Made by a program: the position numbers and the translations under genes
Origin: Climacium dendroides
Taxonomy: Eukaryota; Streptophyta; Bryopsida; Hypnales; Climaciaceae
Direction: 5' to 3'
Length of the DNA: 64,000 nt
Assembly: GCA_950106755.1 (NCBI GenBank)
Contig: OX467083.1
Coordinates: 46,824,555-46,888,554 of the forward strand
The notes under the pieces: generated by a model
What the model was told of the DNA's origin: nothing
Seen by the model: only the letters and a program-made list of their open reading frames with translations
Database searches by the model: none
In this document: positions 12,148-24,600 of the stretch, piece after piece
Layout: each line of letters opens with the position of its first letter
Numbering within the stretch: the first letter of the stretch is position 1

Positions 12148-13120
12148 CCCCTCACCGCCCAAGGGGACCAAAAGTGTCCTCACACAGTCTAGCAGTCAAC
12201 TTCAAAGTGCTGTAACTTTTGCATCCAATGTCCAAATTCAATAAAACTTGTTGGGAAAGTTGCGCATAATAGTCTACTTTTTATGGTAAAATTTTCAGAT
12301 CCATTCAAGATGTAATGAGTTTTTGAAAGCCATTCAAAGTTCGCAGGTTCAATTTGAGTTCACCACACTTCAATGAGATGGCTGCAACTTCAGGGGCTTG
12401 TATCTTTTTCATCAAATGTTGTTTTTCAATAAAATTTATTGGGTTTTGTTCCCCATAAAGTTTACTTATTGTGATAAAATTTTCATGTCAATCCAAGTTG
12501 TTTTGAATGCTTGGGAGCAATTCAAAGTTCAAAATCTAGACATTTTTGCATCACAGTGAACTTTGGCGGCTTATAACTTCTTCAAACAAGGTTTGTTTTC
12601 AATAATTTTTGTTGGAAAAGTTGCGCATACTAATCTAGTTCTCGTGGTAAAAATTTCATATCAATCCAAGAAGTTATGATTGACTGAGAAGCATTTTAGT
12701 AGAGGTAGGTTCAACCATAGATGTGTTTTTTTGCTACTTTTTTCACTATCTTTTGACATTTTAAAACAATTTTGCAAACACAATGAGTCAATTGAATGAT
12801 TTATTTTTCCACCAAAGTGTTTGTCTTTTGATTTTAAATCACTTTGTAGTTTAAGGTTTTTTCATTTGAGTAGGTTAAGAAATCAAATTTCACCTCCAAA
12901 TGTGTTTTTAGGAAAATTTTAGCATCCTTTGTCAACACTAAAACATTATAATCTTTCAATCTATACGGTCAAATGACCCCAAATTTGATTTACACCATCT
13001 ACAACATGCACACTACAAGATTGTACGGTTGAGATTTTCATAACTTACTCACATTTAGACTCATAACACTTGAAAAGCAAGGTTGTTTTTTGACATAGTT
13101 AGGCCTTGGACGGTGAGGGG
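12148..13120. mobile_element. TTAA-flanked inverted-repeat element, 973 bp
   Basis: The ends are CCCCTCACCGCCCAAGG and, inverted, CCCCTCACCGTCCAAGG (16 of 17 identical). Both are flanked by TTAA (12144-12147 and 13121-13124). The interior has no coding potential. Repeated motifs such as GTTGGRAAAGTTGCGCATA occur at about 12250 and 12610, which suggests internal duplication. The terminal CCCCT and the TTAA duplication match the other group described here, but the interior differs. Confidence 0.7.
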
Positions 13121-13707
13121 TTAAGTTTGGATGGGAAAAGTAGCATTGATGGTGAGGATATGGTAGAAGCAAGTTTCTACTAGGGTTTGATCACATCACC
13201 CCACTTTTCACCAAAGACTTAGTGACTACACCATGTTAAGAAAAAATATTCTTAAAGTCTTGGTCTTTTGGGATTTACACAAGATGGATGCAATTTTGAG
13301 TCATGTAAAGCTACTCATACCAATGTACACCAAGTCACTTACTAATACAACATGGGTTATTTTGAATATAATTCTAGTAGAATTTTTTTAATATTAACCT
13401 TTGATGAAGATTTATAATAAATAATTTACTAGAAATACATATATTTTTGGTAAATTTTATTGGAAACCTTTTTAAAAGGCCATATAAAAAATAATTACAA
13501 AAATCTTTATATTTAGACTATACTCAAGATTCCCATATTTAGATAGAGTAAACCTACCATTTACCACACAAATCCACAAATTGAACAATAATCGTTTCAA
13601 TTACCAAACAATAATTGCACAACTCAACTACCAATTCAATTGTGATGGGAACAAAATTTTGTATTACTGCCCAATGATTGCACATTGTATTCATTGTGCA
13701 TTGTTAA

Positions 13708-14690
13708 CCCCTAAAGGTTCAAGGCCTTATTTCTGCCAAAAAAACACTCAAAACTGCTATTTCTGCAGCAAAGAGTAAAAAAATGTGAAAATCATTTTTT
13801 TTGCGCATCCATCCGTAGGATCTTATACCTTACTAGTATGAAAATGTGTGGAAAAAATTTCAGAAATTTTGACCACATGGATTAAAAGATATTTGCGTTT
13901 AAGGTGAAAAAAATAATTTTTTCAGCACCTTGCAGGACTGGATTATTTGACTTTGAAAATTTTTAACTTAAAATTTTTTGCACTATAGAGTTTTGAGCTT
14001 TAAATCCTTATTTTGTGAAATTGAGTTGAGAGTCTAGGGGAAAAAATTTAAAGAAAAACTTAATTTTCATGCTTAAAAAAATTGTTAAGTAGAAGTAGGT
14101 ATGAGAAAGAAGGAAAATCTAAATTATTAATATGTTTAAGATGGAATTAAAGTGCACTAATCCCAATGGTGAGATTGTTCTACATAACATTCACTAGCTA
14201 AAGCAGAGGATGCCTTTCTTCTCTTCCAAGAATTTCATCCACAGGAAGTGGTGGCGCCAACTACCAAAGCTAATTTAATTGGAGTCAGCTAAGCCCTCAT
14301 TAATTGTTTCACTGCTTTTATCTCTCACAGTCTGACATTTTTCGACATCTGGCCATGTAGCTACTGAATGGTGCCGAATATTCGGCACCATATCATCCAG
14401 CGGTAAGACAGACTCCTCTGTCTGCTACTGAATGTTATGTAGCAAGAAAAAAAATCATGTAAAATTTTTCTTCAAAAAAATTGTAAAAATTGCATTCAAA
14501 AATGAATTCTATAAGTTATTTTTTCAAGAAGATGCTCTAACTGCTCAAAAAACAAGATTGTTCTTAACTTTCTCATTATAAGTCCAAATGGAATTAATCC
14601 AAGCTTCCCATGTAGACAAAAATATAATCTATGAGAAAAAAAATTTAGAAAAAAAATGTTCAAATTTTTGAAACTTTTTTTGCTGCCCCA
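13708..14690 (-). mobile_element. CCYCTAAAG-end element, one end truncated, carrying a nested MITE
   Basis: It begins CCCCTAAAGGTTCAAGGCC next to TTAA at 13704-13707. Its interior aligns phrase by phrase with the reverse complement of 34444-35776, including GATGGAATTAAAG, AATCCCAATGGTGAGATTG and TATTTTTTCAAGAAGATGCT. A 257-bp MITE (14183-14439) interrupts it exactly where the 34444 copy is continuous. The far terminus is lost in a T-rich stretch near 14700. Confidence 0.65.
14183..14439. mobile_element. MITE with CATAACATTCAGTAGC ends, copy 1
   Basis: The terminal inverted repeats are CATAACATTCACTAGC and, inverted, CATAACATTCAGTAGCAGAC. Left and right flanks read CTA and TAG, so a TA duplication is possible. 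The interior is shared with 27811-28107, including AAGAATTTCATCCACA and GGAGTCAGCTAAGCC. It contains a 24-bp perfect palindrome at 14368-14391 with core GCCGAATATTCGGC. No coding capacity. Confidence 0.8.
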
Positions 14691-14691
14691 T

Positions 14692-16298
14692 GTCCCCTAT
14701 TTTTTTTTTAAATTTAAATTTTTAAAATTAATTTTTTTTTTCTGTATTTGCATCGTTGGGGGTTGAAAATCAAAAGTTAGTGGCTCTTTGCAGGATTCAC
14801 ATTTTTTGTAATGATTTAGAGAGGTGTAATGAATGGCCACCTAACAAATGTCAACTTCCAACACTACCATTTAGAAAATATTCTTCAAATTGACCCTACC
14901 TATGAACTCCATAAATACAAATTATGCACAAAAAGAGTCTGCAATAAGAGAGGTTCTACTTGTTTAAAGTGTGAGGATTTTGTTGGCCAACTAAAACCCT
15001 TTTGTGCACTTCAAAGACATGATTTTTAGCATCAGAATGCTCATTTGCCAAAATAATGACTATAGTGAAGGCACCCATAACTAATCAAATAAGGAGTTTA
15101 GGATAATTTTTGTGCTAAGAGTGAAATTACTATGATTTTTGAAAGGCCAAAGTTCTTGTCAACCCATGGTCAATGCTTAGAGTCATCCAATACTATTCAC
15201 TAACAGACTAGAGTTACAGTGGTACAAAAAATATGGCATGCTCTAATTCTTATGACAACTAGTCAAATAAGGAAGCTTTTTATAATCCTTAAAATATTAG
15301 AAGAATAGAAATGAGTCCTAGCCTTTCCAAATTTATCATACCCTATTGATTGCTCATGGGGTTGTAGTTAGGAATGGATAAGGTAGGAGGCTTGAAATAT
15401 GAGTGGGCATTAAGAACTGCCCATATAGGTGGTTGTGAAAGGATATGAAGTGGTTCTTAAATGGACCTTTGTAGTCCTTGAATGAATGGAAAGAAAAAAA
15501 CATTGACAAGAGTCAATCATACTTGGCTTTCCCATTTATCTTCAGAAGTTGCAAGTGAACAGTTCATGGAAGCCCTAGGGACATAAATAGGGACTTATAC
15601 CACATCTCGTTTGAAAATTCATAACTAATTCAAAAATGATCCAAAAAATATGAAACAACTTGGGTTAGATGCCGATTCCTCTCCTCTTTCAAGGAAAATT
15701 TACTGAAAAATATTTTGAGAAGTTTCACCTGCCCAAAATTCAATTTCAGTCCTTAGATGCTCGCTTTATGGACCGACTACCTTACCTCTACCTTATGAGG
15801 TTTTGAAATTTATTCCGTTGGTTAATGTTTGTCATGTGGAACGCAACTCCCCATCAATGGGAAAAAACGGGCAAGAGTTTCCATTTCAAACCTCATTTGT
15901 CAATTTCATTTATATTTTTATGCAAACATTTTGAGCCCCATGTCAAGAAGGATTCTCTGAAATCCATGGGACACTGAAACAAATTAACCAACGGAATAAA
16001 TTGAAACAATTTAGTTTATTCATGAATGTCAATGCTTAGAAAATAATTATAATGGTATTATTTTCATTTGTACTAGTGAGCCATGTGTTGTTGCTACAGT
16101 CAAAATAAAAGTGAAAACATTGTTTTATTTTTTTAACTCATAAAAACTTCCAAATCTAATATCTTTTTTGCTGTGAATTAGAAACAAAACAAAGTCCATT
16201 CACCCCTCCTTATTGAGGGCTTTTTGAGTGTATCAAGAACATGACTAGGGGACACAAAGTCTTGGAGACCTCAATGTAACAAACAAAACAGAACTTCA
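14692..16298. other. AT-rich stretch with an inverted repeat and a dispersed repeat
   Basis: An inverted repeat has arms near 15808-15828 and 15980-16003 built on TTATTCCGTTGGTTAA. A separate segment at about 15604-15740 (phrases ATATGAAACAACTTGGGTTAG and CTTTCAAGGAAAATTTACTG) recurs at 40335-40440 and 49672-49790. No gene is seen. Confidence 0.5.
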
Positions 16299-16560
16299 CC
16301 TTTAAAGGGTTTTGACTATGTTTTCACCAAAACCACTCCAAAATTGTCATTTCTAGTGCAAGCACCAAATTTAAAAGGAAGAAATTTTTTTTTGGACACT
16401 TGTAACCGTAGGATCTTGTAGTACTCTAGTTTTCAGAAATGGGGAAAAAAATTCAAATGTTTCCATTGTATGGATTGCAAGATCTTAGTGTTTGAAGTGA
16501 CAAACTAGTCAAAAGTTATAAAAATTGTTGGACATTAAAGCTAAGTCCTCACCTCCTCGG
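16299..16560 (-). repeat. Internally deleted copy of the 37902-38846 element
   Basis: It starts CCTTTAAAGGGTTTTGACTATG-like and follows, in reverse complement, the end of the 37902-38846 element (TTTTCACC, ATTGTCATTTCTAGTGCAAG, GGACAC, GTAGGATCTTGTAG). It then jumps to the opposite end at about 16520-16560, where an unoccupied TTAA lies at 16535-16538. Confidence 0.55.
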
Positions 16561-16787
16561 GCACATCTTACGTGAAGGTATGGATGGATTGAAGTGAGGT
16601 GTGGCTCAATTCCAGTGCATGTAAGCTTAATTTTGTCTCCTTAATTTTGTTATTATTAATCATGATTTGTGTAGATCTATGCCTGTGATAGATCATGTGA
16701 TATTTGAAACGCTCCCTAAGCTTACTACAATCATGTCACCCACTCATTCTCACAACAGAGGAAAGAGATTGAAATCCGTGGGAAATG

Positions 16788-16872
16788 AAATTCACCGGAG
16801 TTGACACTCGAACTTGCTGTGCAATCTGAAATTGCTTGATTGTAATCTTTCACAATGCCACTATCCAACCCC
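16788..16872 (-). repeat. tRNA-derived SINE-like head (A and B boxes)
   Basis: On the minus strand a TTGGATAGTGG block resembles a Pol III A box. About 45 bp later AAGTTCGAGTG resembles a B box. The spacing suits a tRNA-derived SINE promoter. No tRNA cloverleaf is apparent, and tail and target duplications were not found. Confidence 0.3.
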
Positions 16873-16879
16873 TTTTTTT

Positions 16880-18109
16880 AAAAATTAAAAAAGAAAAATT
16901 TAACATCTTTTTCACACAAATGAAAACAGTTTCAAAGCAGCAGAAGAGAGGATAAGTACTATCCAACAGGAGTTGTTGGGGTGCTCAAGGACTCCAAAAC
17001 TGATCAAAATTATAAACGATGTGTGGCATTGTGTCTACTGGTAACTGAATGCTAAGTTAATCCAGTCAGCCTGTTGCAACAATGAAGGTCCCTTCATTTG
17101 TTTGATTTAACTATAAATAAATGTAAAGATAGTAAAGTATTTTAAAAAAACAAACAAACTCTTCAACAGTGTTACTTAGCAAGTGCGTCAGAGCTTTGAT
17201 CTAATAACTTGCAAATAATTCAATTGCCGGTCAGGTCTGTGACCAACATACTGTACTGCGCAGTTCTATCAACGCTTTCAATTCAATTTCTGAAAGGATC
17301 CCAAATTTAAACTAACCTGTACAGTTGCGGTGGGTGAAATTTTCGACGCATGGTGAAATTTTTCTGAAATGCAGCTATTGATGGAGTCTTCAATTCTGTA
17401 GTAAACCAAGGGGACGGTGACATTTTTAATTTTCCATGCAAAAGAGAACTCAAGGCTAGCACGACAAATGATTTGTGAAACAAAAGTGCGACCATTTTGA
17501 TTGTTTTTGTTGACATTTTGTCAATATGAAAAGATTTGGTATCAAAGAAGTTGCAACTTCTCTAATTCTTTCCTAGTTTCACTTGAATGTGACAAAAAAT
17601 AGAAGTGACATCTAACTCAAGTTGTTTTATGTTTTTTGAATCTTTGAGGAATCAATTATGAATTTTGAAGTTGGAATCACACGTGGCATTAATTTAACCC
17701 TTGAACATCGATGACGAAGTTTGGTTTCCGATTGATGATAAAGAATCCTTCCAATACTACAGAAGTGCAACTATGCTAGAAGGTCCTAAAATAGCTCAAG
17801 GCAGGAGAGGGGAGTGAAGGCAATACATCAAGGAAGCCAAGGAAAAAGAAAGAGGGTTGATTGCTTCAAGGTAAGCTACATATACAACCCAAATTAAACC
17901 ACCCCAAGTCCCCAATTCCAAACCTACAACCCATGTTGGAATCCAACTATTCAATGACCTTGCAGATGACAATTGACTTGCTCCTTTACCTACCAAGTCT
18001 TTTACATCAAGTCTCCTAAACAACAATCTTGGCATGGAATTTGACACAAATGACTTGATTTTAGCCCTCAATTTTAATGGGTATGTAAGGTGGTGTGTTC
18101 ATAAAGTGA
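16880..18109. other. Mixed stretch without a supported gene
   Basis: A short minus-strand open frame at 17307-17516 begins with a hydrophobic, signal-like N-terminus but lacks recognisable motifs. The segment 17560-17670 repeats 1740-1850. Nothing else could be assigned. Confidence 0.3.
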
Positions 18110-18690
18110 CCCTTTAAGGGCTGGTTGGCCTTTTTGATGGTTTTTAGATGCTTGAAAATGTTTTCTCTTTATTTCTCACTCGAAGAAAATTTGATGTGGA
18201 ATGTAACACAAGTGGCTTCATATTTTTTGGAGCATTTATGAGTTACTTATAAATTTCCAAAAAATCCTACGGTAGGCACCTATTCTTGATTCTAGGCCTT
18301 GCAAAACCCACATACATGTAGGCTAAAAAAAAGATATGGCTTGACCAAAAACAAGCATTGCGGCACTCAAAAAGTAGTACACAAGGTTCCTAAGTGTGAC
18401 CCTTACTAAATTTAAAAGAACTCTAACTTTTTTAGCATTTATATAATAAAAACTCAAAGCAACAGGGCAACCAACTCTCATTTAGAAAACATTAAGTGAA
18501 CACACCATGGCTTTGAAATGGACCCTCCCTTAATCTTATTCCATCCAGTGGTCAAATCTTATCATGCTCGCACATTGATGGCAGTCCATTTTAGAGCCAC
18601 AAATTGTCCATTTCAAAGCTCCCTACAGGGACTGTTTGAAGAAGAAAGAGGATCGCAATAATAGGAGCCCACTACTATAGCTGCAGAATT
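18110..18690 (+). repeat. Dispersed repeat of about 580 bp, copy 1
   Basis: It aligns along its length with 32965-33535. Shared anchors in the same order are AAGGGCTGGTTGG, CTTCATATTTTTTGGAGCAT, GTAGGCACCTATT, CCTTGCAAAACCCACA, TTGAAATGGAC and AGAGCCCACTACTATAG. It has no coding capacity and no clear termini. It is probably a piece of a larger transposon. Confidence 0.65.
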
Positions 18691-21600
18691 TTCCAAAGTA
18701 AAATTTTCGCTACCTTAAATTTTATCCAAATTTGTGACCACTGGACTTCTATGCGTCTGCAGACATATTTATTAGTTGTAGATCTGACTAATCTCTGACT
18801 TCAATCAGTCCACGTCACAATGTTGCTGTGCAGTTTGAGAGTTTTATTGATCAAGGTTTAGTTCTACGAATAATGTAAAGCAGATTCAGAAAAGTAGTTT
18901 TATGATCTTAGTTTCAGAAAAGCAGATTATGATCTTTGTGATTTGCCAGTCAACACTTTCATCCTCGAAATACAAGTCCTGACATTGGCTTTCCAGTCCA
19001 ATCATTTGAACAATTGCCAGATGAATACTAATTTCCTTTGATAGTTAAGCGGGTCAATGTTGGTAAAATAAAGAAGCTGAAGTCAGTCAGAAGAACTGAC
19101 GTGGGCCACAATACCGCAATCAGGATGTTGCAGGTTAATTTGTATTCAAATTTTAGAGTCAGTCTCGCATCACAGACTGAGACTTAACTTACTAGCAAAT
19201 AAGTTAGTATTGCCATTTTTATTTTGGGCGAAAATGTCGCTCAGACTGACAGATGCTGACCTCTCTGCCTTCGCCCCTCCGAAAAATGACCTCTGCAGTG
19301 ATACCAACAAAGGTGGCGCTGGAATTGTCCATGTGTTTCCGAAAAAAAAAAGTGGCGCTGGTCTAAAATAAAATCGTTGCCAGCAATTGCAAGAGCTTTA
19401 GAGTTGTAAGCTTTTTTGAGTTGGCTATGACATTTGAAAGTGAGATACCCAAAGGCTGCAAACATGCAGGGTTAATGATCCTCTTGTTTTTCCTCTATTA
19501 AACCAAATTGTGTCTCTCGTCTTTTTGATAATTTTCTGATTGCTGAGCTCTGAAGTGTATTTCGGGTTCAAATTTTTGCTATTCAGCTAAGATTGTGCCG
19601 TGATCCCAACACAATGGCTTATATTACTGAAAACCCTCTAATTAGTAATGCTCTCCACTCTCACTAATTAGATTCAGCCTCCCTCAAGGACAAAATGGGC
19701 TTCTGAAGGCACAGACTCTGGCATGTGAAATTTGTCCAATTACAAGATGACTACAAATATGACAGATTCTGAGTATTGCAGGGAATGTGCAATTAAAGAG
19801 AGACATAATTAGAGAGGGTTGAGTGTACCATGCTACCATTCCAAGCAGCAAGTATATGTTCACATTCTGACAGGTGATGTTGCAGAATTGAAATCATGCT
19901 TTGCAAGTTTGACCTGTAAGAACTGGTCTCCCTATGTCAACTTAACTCATCAGCCTGATATTTGACAATACGTTACTCGGACTTGCCCAGCAGTGTCCCA
20001 GCACTCATCACTAGCTCCTTCTTCTTCCAACTTCCAAGCACCAAGTGCTTCATATGATTTCCACATGTGCTGTTTCCAGTTTTCCACCTTCTGACGTTGT
20101 CCTGGGCGTAACAAACCACAGTCCTTGAACCTCATTCCATCCATGTATCTTGATCGAGTTCACTGCGGCCTAATCATTGGGTTTGAACCCAAGCGTAGAT
20201 CGGTAATGCTCCCACCAAGACAAGTGCAGATTTGAACTCGATCACTGATGAAGGCTCTCCACTGGTCTACAGAGACAAGTAGAGGTACTGTACATGCAAA
20301 TGAGTTGAGTTGAATCCCATCAGGGGTAAGGTCACTAGCTTGAAAAGGAGGCTTCCGGCGTGTTAACACGGACTCAGTATTATCGTTTGGATTATTAATT
20401 GGTTCTGACACAACCGCTCAAACCATGCTACGAAGCTCAATCATGCTACTAAGTACCACTCAATCATGCTGGATTATGTATCACCAGCTGCTTGCGATAT
20501 TTCCTAGATCTGCCTTTACTCGTCCAGGGAGTCAATCTGTACGTACGTACGTACGCTAGCTTAGCTTCTGAATGGTGAAAAAACATTCCAACTTCTTAAG
20601 TTAAATTACTTGTCCTGCACTACATGGTCTCTGCAAGTGGGTCTCGCTCCTTGAGAGACCGGGCATCCGCTGGACCAGACAGAGTTTGCAGTCTGGAGTG
20701 TTGGAATAACAAACCAGTTTGGCTTCTTCTTCCTTCTTGAAACAAAAAGGATGAAAGTCCAAGAAAAGGCTGTATCAAGAAGTTTCCAAGGTTTCCGCTC
20801 TATAAGCACGTCGTCTTTTTCTTCTTCTTCTTTCGTTTTAGAGCAAAAGCTTTCACTTCAAACATGAAAAGGCAGTTAACAGGACTTGGAGATTGGACCA
20901 TAAGGGCGGAGACCTACGGGGCTCTACTAGAGAGATGTCCAAGAAAAGACCCACAACTAGTGTAATTTGAAATGTTTTCTCTTGTCGATGATCATGGGTC
21001 ATTTCCTTGCTCTACTCAAAATCAAACCACCTTTGCCCTTTCCACCAGTGCAAATCTTAGTGCAATTTCTCCTCCTGTGATTGCAAGTTTGTTACCATAT
21101 TGGGCACAACACAATTCTTCTTTCCTCAAAGTACTAAATAATCTTCCCAGTTTAGGAACACGATACTGAAATCACCTACTTTTGCGGGCCAGCTCTGATA
21201 CCTCCTGTTATGTACTTCCAAGCACTATTCTAACACCAACACCGCTCCAACCATCAGTGCAATAGTAGTTTGCTCTGCAACAGGACCTTGAAGATCAATA
21301 TTGTAAGTTGCTCAGGAGCCTATTTGGGATGCGTCAATACTTTAACTCCAGTTGTCTCTGTAGCCACGACTGTGAAAATGGAAGCTTGGGTCATACTTCA
21401 GAGGACGGTGTGAGGGATTCCAGTGAACGTACGCAAGTACGGCAACAAATATTTCAACGACAAAGATGTCGTTCGGACGGTGGAACCGGAAGTTCTTCTT
21501 CAGCCGCTCAGCTTGAGATAATATTCTGTTTGTCTGGGGTCTGGAGCTGTCCTTTTGTCTTTTCTTTTAAAGAATTGAAAGAAAGGTTTGCATTTCAAAC

Positions 21601-24600
21601 GGAAAATATTAATAGCAAGCAACCAGGATCCTATTCAAGGTGTGGAGGCGTACTGTCTTTGCACTTCCCCAAATGCTTAAAAATTAGCCTTTGGGGCTTC
21701 TTGTGGAGGTCTGTGGAAGCCATAGCTACACACCCTGAAGCAAGGTCCCGCAAATAGGCCTTCGTGGAGAGAGTGATACTTCTCAATTTTGCTGCAGTTT
21801 TGTATCTCGCTCATTCTCTTTCAAAGGACGACCGTAGATGATGACAAGGACAAGCTCATCAGAACGACAAAGAAAATAAGACAAATGGGTCACGTGGTTG
21901 TTTAATTGGTCACTCACTGTCCTCGTGGTGCAGGACTGATCACAATGTTTCTGTTGCAAAAGAAAGTCACTTCAGTGAACAGTGGACACCAATTCCGCTG
22001 CAGATTAGGACCTGGAGGCGGTGGTACTGTTTCTGTTGGTGCAGTTCTAGGACAAGCTGAGCTTTTTGTGGTAGCTAGAGTTTTGAATTCGGTGCTATTA
22101 CAGAGGAGGACGGTGTAATGGCCCTCACCTGTGTTTATTCAATTTGTGCCTCTTCGCTTGAAGGAGTATGGAATTAGCTTCTGGAATTCTCAGCCCCTGC
22201 TGTGCATCTGACAAGTGTTGCACTGAAAGAGTATGTAAATCATCTCGAAGTAATTTAAGATATAGCTTTCTTACTATTCTAGGGTAAACTAATATTTGGT
22301 AACCTTGTAGTGGCATCGTTAGTAGAACTGTCCTAACTTATTCTTCATTAATTCACTCAGGTCTTAGGACCGAAGTTCTTCTACTCTCATCTTGTTAAAA
22401 CGGCAGAGTCCAGTTCAATGAATTTGGTGCAGTTTCATCTGACTGAAACCTCAGAACTAGAATGGAAATTGTCCATCTGTTTCAGAAAAAAAACGAAAAA
22501 ACGAAAAACTCGGAACCAGTTTTCACAGCATTTGAAAGTGCTAGTATTCGAAGCTCGGGGCACTTGAATATCACAATTTTGGCTCTGAAAGACTGAAACA
22601 CGGCATTTTAATGAATTCATATAATCTTGTGTGCTAGTTTTCAGCAACTCCAAGGGGCCATCACTAGACAGAAGTAATCGCCACCTCGGGGTTAAATAAA
22701 TACATGAGGAGCTAGAAAAGCATACGAACTAGAAATTCGGCCTCTTACGACGAAATTATATTGATACACGAGGAGAAAAGGTTTCAAACTAGATATCCGT
22801 GACGTCCGCCGTGATTGGATCCTTTCAACTAGATACCGAATGCCTTTCCCGACCGATCCAACTTTGCACAGCTAACAAGATCCCTCTAATCATTATCTTA
22901 GATTATGCAATGAAGGATAGCCTAATGTTTGCAGCGATAGAGAAGTTAAAGAAAGTAATATTAAGCTAAACTAATTTGTCCTCATAGTGCAAGTTGAAAT
23001 ATTACTGTCTCGTACAATTTTATTTTTTTAAACTAAACTTTGTGGTGCCACTAATTTCCTAAGTGACTGTAATTCCCCCTCACTAATACGACAAATCAGT
23101 GTAGCGTTTCCAATGGGTGGTGAACTGGGAACATGCAAACCAAAAGTGGTTCTTACCCCAAGACGGTGACCTCAACCAGAAAGGTTTCGGTGCAATATTG
23201 CACTTTGCAGTGCCTGCTCCTGACAGCGAAGAATCATTATCTGGATGCTTTAACTCTTTGACTGGACCCAGAGAATGACGAGGCCGAGTTCAACCAGAAA
23301 TGTCGGTGAGGGGAGAATATTGTAACTTATCGAGAAACTCGAAGCATGAATCGAAGTTTTCCCTGAACTTGGCTCGTTGAAGAAAATCATTCGTTCGAGA
23401 ATGACAGGTAGAGAATTAGTTAAGGGTGCTGCCATGGTGATGCAACTAGCTGTTTCTTGTAATGAGAGATCGACTGAAAGAGTTCTGCACAAGGTGATGA
23501 AAACATGGAAGCGGAAGTCTATTATAACTCAAAGTGTTTTCTCTTTGCCTTCAGATCGCTATTCGATCAATCCACCTCCATAAATCAACTTGAAAGGTGT
23601 AGTGCCATAATTGACAATTTATTTGTGAAATTGAGATCGAACTTTTAATTATTGATTTCTTCGTAAGCTGGCATTCGGAACTTCTCGGCCTGGCATTTCT
23701 GGCTTGTCGAGTGCTCACTCGCTAGGTTCTAAGATTCGCATGGCATTCGTGACCGACAGCTCCACAGAGATTTGCTAATCACTTGGTCTGCATCAATGAC
23801 TGCTTTCGTTTACCAATAACTTAGACTGGGCAGTGCAAGCATAAATAGCTAGTCTTATGTGGCAGGACGAACAATCATGCTCTTTTTCGCCCGTAAATAC
23901 CTTGGAAAAAGTTAGGAAGACTGGCTGAAGGTCAGTCGGGTGGATGATTTGTGTGCGGCTCCTTGCTTAGAATAGTGTCTGTCGACACAGAAGTAATAAT
24001 TGTGCGCTAGCTGCCCCTCTCGAGCTTGCTGCCAAAGGGTGACCCATAAATCTCTGTGCACATCGAGTGACGGCCCAGTTCTCACTTTCTGCAGGGCCAT
24101 TAATGACGAGGCTTAATCGAGAGCCAGGGTAGGTGGTTTTGTGTTCGCCGACCGGGAAATGCGGTCATCGGGCCCCTGCACACCAGAGCAAACAGACAAA
24201 CACCGCCATGCCAGTGACAAGCTTGAAAAGCTTCAGTAGCAGGCAGGCAGCGCGCTATCCAAAGTGACCCTACCCTTGCATTGCATCCACTCACCAGCGG
24301 ACAAGCCACTTACAGCGCGCACCAATAAAAGACCTACATTTGGCTGCTACAATCTTGGTCCGATCGGTTGACGACTCGCTGCATTGACAAAGCCAGCTAG
24401 ACATTCCACCTGCACTTTTACATTACCACCATTAACTTGGTTTAGTAGGACAAGCTAGCTTCAAGGGAATACTTTATATAATTTAATCGGTTGTACCACC
24501 CACAGAGAGAAATCAGAGAAACGGTTTGAATTCTATGGCAGAGCTCCACATCCAAGTGGTGAGTCTTTGGATTGCTGATGGCGGCTCTGCAAATGAATGG

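Noticed and set aside
20160..20260. GGGTTTGAACCC and nearby TTTGAACTCGATC resembling tRNA T-arm or B-box motifs
   Set aside because: No paired acceptor, D or anticodon stems could be drawn, and box spacing is wrong for a tRNA gene. At most it is an old SINE fragment.
21308..21757. Plus-strand frame of 149 codons
   Set aside because: It has no domain, uneven composition and a competing coding-like run in another frame inside it. Not supported as a gene.
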